From positions 1 to 19,244 of the forward strand of contig LSSK01000091.1 in assembly GCA_001969505.1 (NCBI GenBank): 19,244 nucleotides of DNA. Reading direction: 5' to 3'. This DNA comes from Zancudomyces culisetae (taxonomy: Eukaryota > Kickxellomycota > Harpellomycetes > Harpellales > Legeriomycetaceae). The notes beneath the pieces were generated by a model. That model saw only the letters and a program-made list of their open reading frames with translations. It was not told where the DNA came from and made no database searches. A program made the position numbers and the translations under genes. This document shows positions 17,001-19,244 of the stretch, one piece after another (the stretch's first letter is position 1; each line of letters opens with the position of its first letter).

Positions 17001-17438
17001 GCTGTGTTGCTTACAGAAAAGACACATCACCTCTGCTGCCTTCCATATATGGTCCAGGTTCTTGGAATCCAACACCATTTGAATACACTTAAGCATTTTT
17101 GTACCAAAGTAATGTATATCTTTAGGGTTTGACTCCAAAAGTGCCTCAAAGATCATCAGATCTATTGCCACATCTTTGTTTCTTTTTGACTTTAGATCGC
17201 GTGCCACCCGTCTGTGTAAGTATTTACCCACCTTTGCAAGCTTTGCCGGCTTGCTTTTAGTGTAATATGTCAGATATGAAAGTTCATTCGACAGTGGTTT
17301 TGTCTCAATATCCTTTCCCTTTGGGTAACAGTTTTCAATTATTGTTGCATGCTTTATGTATATCCTAAACGGTTTGTACAATATCAATCTTTTTAGTATT
17401 GTTTCATTCGATTTCATACCACAACTAATTATTCCCAT
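14097..17438 (-). CDS. EFR3: Efr3, plasma-membrane anchor of the Stt4 PI4-kinase complex
   Basis: Efr3 is a palmitoylated, ARM/HEAT-like peripheral membrane protein that recruits the PI 4-kinase Stt4 with Ypp1 to plasma-membrane PIK patches (family knowledge). The single exon encodes 1113 residues; yeast has 782 and many fungi have longer forms. The diagnostic N-terminal block is ENCYPKG (about 35-41) followed by NELSYLTYYTKSKPAKLAKV and KYLHRRVARDLKSKR. A long helical-repeat region follows to about residue 720. The C-terminal third is Ser/Asn/Asp-rich, probably disordered, and ends in an acidic serine stretch (SSSSDEDDD). MGIISCG at the very start places Gly2 and Cys6 where lipidation could occur, like the N-terminal cysteines of animal EFR3; this is inference. 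Met8 is an alternative start. The upstream flank has a ttttataaaat TATA-like element about 30-45 bp before the ATG, in the minus orientation. Confidence 0.9.
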   Translation of the reverse strand: MGIISCGMKSNETILKRLILYKPFRIYIKHATIIENCYPKGKDIETKPLSNELSYLTYYTKSKPAKLAKVGKYLHRRVARDLKSKRNKDVAIDLMIFEALLESNPKDIHYFGTKMLKCIQMVLDSKNLDHIWKAAEVMCLFCKQHSGAIAVISEEIIDMYNDLISEFSKFLVTAETDKARKLQCQTIGLKVVYAVIKCQDTYTDETREKLNQVVYSLLESILSNNKGKYALEESKERAADDTLGLIEINEEDIEYVEQVKQEEVIDSEKQDQIIARIEMAKWGALRRLTKLAYGSNLRYVILAVFKFIDSCPDHWAYPNYGKELMGFLARQLQPQYQNIVITELLLCLGRLTGKRSKKNDQKQYCLVAILRYLLQGPVVLEGVSVLEVLAVLVSILMSEVGTGTIKSRTHVNDVEKTEENGAVRRRLIEELEECIAVLVKRKYYANQTCDILTTLVGHIKIESKGDMGKLKNSTHQKNMSLLRAIKKALINLEGGVQENRFGIQGDVNAWSWTPIATICMLLPEADDEMKLLIGQIACLALKASSTKKDKTKERHTHRRYTLTAERGKGIDRVISTMLTLLTNQNRASNYNYYVSSYFFKYALKYCPGYRFIILKALSLIYNGRTITQKSHEVQFYCIQTVYSIYIKALAEKCKKRTSELSNYIESTISSQKSRSCWVDLIEERMDTDIKCWPGPKNNDKFNTSFTEGSGKLVTGSANDQQNSDLWDSALLAGLFIGSNLTISKRYLETLKSMQTVDAEGTEASIDAVLTSLLYCSAEDNGENLADEKDELLPVTSGFVSEDRRVDTELDLKDYELGNDSENIVMEKTMLNSELFDSRPSLSVLDTSDLLKAGEKAIMLDPVLPELKLRGLPNVFPSPIMASVLPYMTQNPPKNSISTGSHHNNTFVEPLSYANKDENEKNSEKNLASGSKNPSERSKATMDFSALVYQDLSEGFSNVLANSVGYSNDDGTKNMQYEKQLNQGLVSYDIHSDESFNRGFSDNLNVAHFKKVLSSGFADVNTMLMNKDANVTAVHFDENNSSVKANSRSNVVNGNSKSSSQSAVGTQLYSLSQGNALVESSSSDEDDDQSFDIHDRDYYNSSNKADHVFSYLKI

Positions 17439-17597
17439 TGTTTCGACTATTTATTGTTTTTCAAAATATTTTATAAAAAAGGACTGGAGGTTATATCAGT
17501 TTACTCTCTTATATTTCATTTGATATGCAAAAATCTTATAAAATTTATTTTTGTCTTATACCTGAGCGACAATTTCAAATAAGAATCCCTTTTCACG

Positions 17598-17608
17598 ATA
17601 TAAAAAGG
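17598..17608 (+). promoter_or_regulatory. TATA-box-like element
   Basis: ATATAAAAAGG matches the yeast TATA consensus TATAWAWR on the plus strand. It points away from EFR3 into the gene-poor flank. No convincing coding start follows it within 100 bp, so it may serve a non-coding transcript or be fortuitous. Confidence 0.35.
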
Positions 17609-18377
17609 CTCTTTATTTTATTGAACAGCCGTCAATATTACACCATCATTTTGTGGATATGAATAAACAAAGTATATATATCGACATTTAATTGGTCTTG
17701 CGAAAGGGAAAACTAATTACTAGAGGCTTTTTTTCATACCTTTTGAATGAGTTCATAATTTCTTATAACGCTTTTATGAAGCTTTATCTCTGTGCTTGTC
17801 TCAGCCTAAAAAATTCCAACGTCGATTTTTTTTCCTTTACTTCCTTATTAGACTTGCTCGGTTTACTGAATTTTAATAGTTGTGGATTTCATTGAATGGT
17901 TAAAAGTTCAACACCTTTTAATATAAACTTATGGATCTAGTTTTGTAGGGATTTATTGTATTACTGGTAGAAAAGGTGTGTTTTTGGTTAGTAGGCTACA
18001 CTTTTCCTTTGCTTTTGTCTTTGGTATTTTCTGCTCCATGTATAAGGGAGTTGAGTTTAGATTTTTTATCCAAACATTTTTTTTTTCACTTCAGTTAAAG
18101 GCGTAAACAAATGAATAAATGATTTCTAATCCCATCATTGAGAGGAGTTTTAACTCATCTTTGTCGTTTTTTTTTCTTCTGATTTTTTGTTGGTATAAAA
18201 AGCAAGCTGGTGTAACTATCCAGATTTTAGCCAAAGATGTTTTTTCTACGGCCATTCCTTGTGGTTTCTTTCTTGCAGAACTACTAGGAAATTATCGCCT
18301 TTGCCAATAATCCCTTCAGCTTTCCTCTACCGTCTTTTCTTTTGTTATCGCTAGAAAAGTTTGGCATGAATTTTCTC

Positions 18378-18969
18378 CCCCTTTAAATGCCCAGCCCAAT
18401 TAAAATCCAACAAAAGGCAGCGTTTGTTATTTTTAGGATGCATCCCATTTGCTAATTTGCATTTTTAGTAGTGGCTTGATCAACTACACCAAATACCCTA
18501 CTGGACTCATCATTGAAACATATTTTCCGTTTCCCCCCTCCCCAATATCTCCGCTCTACCAATAGATGCCATTACCACCAAGCCTGGATCTAGAATGGAA
18601 ACTTGCTGTGGACATAGTGCTTTGCATACCTAATCGCTCATCAAAATACCAGGACTTTTCAAAAAAAAAAAGTGTATATGTAAAACCATTGATATTTTTC
18701 TTGTATGTTTGAACCAAAGTCCAAATTCTGGTGAGAAGCCTCCCCCCTTCTAATCGCATCCCCTCTTCTCATCCAGCACACCAATACATCACACCCATTA
18801 CCGCTTCAATGCTTTCATACACCTCAATTGGTGAAATAAAATAATTCAGTATAAATCCCTCTCTACAAGTTGGTGTGTCGAAATGATCACGCATCTTTAC
18901 CAAAAACGCATATGCGCTTTCTTTATAGGTACACCATGTGAGAATAGTATTATAAAAATATCACCCCCT
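18378..18969 (+). promoter_or_regulatory. Cluster of five CCCCT (STRE-like) motifs
   Basis: CCCCT occurs at 18378-18382, 18535-18539, 18744-18748, 18760-18764 and 18965-18969, all in one orientation, in AT-rich DNA where well under one would be expected per strand. CCCCT/AGGGG is the core bound by Msn2/4-type zinc fingers, and related C-runs are bound by Mig1-type factors. The motif is short, so function is inference. Confidence 0.4.
18907..18916. repeat. CGCATATGCG palindrome
   Basis: A perfect 10-bp palindrome (within aacgcatatgcgct) sits in the gene-poor flank. It could be a dimeric factor site; no further support is visible. Confidence 0.5.
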
Positions 18970-19126
18970 TCATTAAAGTGTTGTTTTTAAACTTGTATGT
19001 GCAATATAGACGGCCACAGTTTGTATTAACTAGAATCTAAGTCATTTCACTGATATTTTATCTTTTTAATGACTTATTGGTATGACATTATCTCATATGA
19101 ACAAAAATTTTGTGGATTTTGGGGAG

Positions 19127-19160
19127 GTATATCAGCATATGAGTAGTATACCAGCATGTG
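19127..19160 (+). repeat. Imperfect 15-bp direct repeat
   Basis: gtatatcagcatatg (19127-19141) and gtataccagcatgtg (19146-19160) match at 13 of 15 positions, with a start-to-start distance of 19 bp. This is possibly a pair of regulatory half-sites or a small duplication. Confidence 0.5.
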
Positions 19161-19244
19161 TTGGCACAAGATGATAATAGATTGAAATTTTTATTTAATT
19201 TTCACTTGTCTAGTACTTTTGAGCTGTGTAAATGGTAGAATACG

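Larger units (their letters stand above)
17439..19244. other. Gene-poor right flank / long intergenic region
   Basis: No protein with recognisable homology and no tRNA, rRNA or snoRNA pattern was found on either strand across 1.8 kb. The left part is the EFR3 promoter. A strong plus-strand TATA-type element (atataaaaagg, 17598-17608) is present. From about 18360 onward the plus strand is pyrimidine-rich and G-poor and carries five CCCCT motifs. Near the right edge are a CGCATATGCG palindrome (18907-18916) and an imperfect 15-bp direct repeat (19127-19141 and 19146-19160). The open stretches at 17692-17895 and 18119-18310 (plus) and 18556-18759 (minus) are short and unconvincing. The region may be the upstream control region of a plus-strand gene beyond the window. 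Confidence 0.5.

Noticed and set aside
17692-17895. 67-codon plus-strand open frame downstream of a TATA-like box
   Set aside because: Begins with TTG; the only internal ATG is late; Phe/Leu/Ser-rich translation; no recognisable domain.
18119-18310. 63-codon ATG-initiated open frame with one hydrophobic segment, preceded by a 3-codon ATGAATAAATGA mini-frame
   Set aside because: T-rich DNA produces such frames by chance; no homology recognised. Worth only a transcript check.
18556-18759. 67-codon minus-strand frame in the right flank
   Set aside because: Runs through a poly-A tract and the C-rich boxes; composition and content are not protein-like.
17439-19244. tRNA, snoRNA, transposon remnant, centromere or origin in the gene-poor flank
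   Set aside because: No A/B box pair, no C/D box pair with guide spacing, no terminal repeats or transposase-like reading, and no recognisable consensus could be seen by eye.

Overview
The window is eukaryotic nuclear DNA, most likely from a fungus, probably an ascomycete. It is AT-rich, roughly 35-40% GC by eye. Genes are transcribed singly, GT-AG introns interrupt several of them, and the proteins are fungal orthologues: a Pos5-type NAD(H) kinase, Ecm16/Dhr1, Rtp1, Dph7/Rrt2, a RAD51 paralog and Efr3. In the kinase motif GGDGTLL the second, conserved Leu is encoded by CTG, so the standard code (CTG = Leu) fits. No prokaryotic operon, mobile element, CRISPR array, tRNA or rRNA was recognised.

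Layout from left to right: POS5-like kinase (+, 5' end outside the window, three or four introns); ECM16/DHR1 (-, one 4.0 kb exon); RTP1 (-, one 3.7 kb exon); a 344 bp divergent promoter; DPH7 (+, eight exons, one intron of the rare GC-AG class); a RAD51-paralog gene (-, four or five exons, with a broken Walker A); EFR3 (-, one 3.3 kb exon); and a gene-poor right flank of about 1.8 kb. POS5/ECM16 and DPH7/RAD51-paralog converge tail to tail. RTP1/DPH7 share a divergent promoter. RTP1-ECM16 and EFR3-RAD51-paralog are head-to-tail tandems.

These are unrelated housekeeping genes (NADPH supply, 18S rRNA processing, RNA polymerase II assembly, diphthamide synthesis, recombinational repair, PI4-kinase anchoring), and I see no single pathway or defence-like system joining them. 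The points most worth checking are the GC-AG intron that restores the DPH7 frame, the lost P-loop lysine in the RAD51 paralog, the split between intronless long genes and intron-dense short ones, a 12-bp perfect inverted repeat with an RRPE-like core upstream of ECM16, and a same-strand CCCCT cluster in the right flank.
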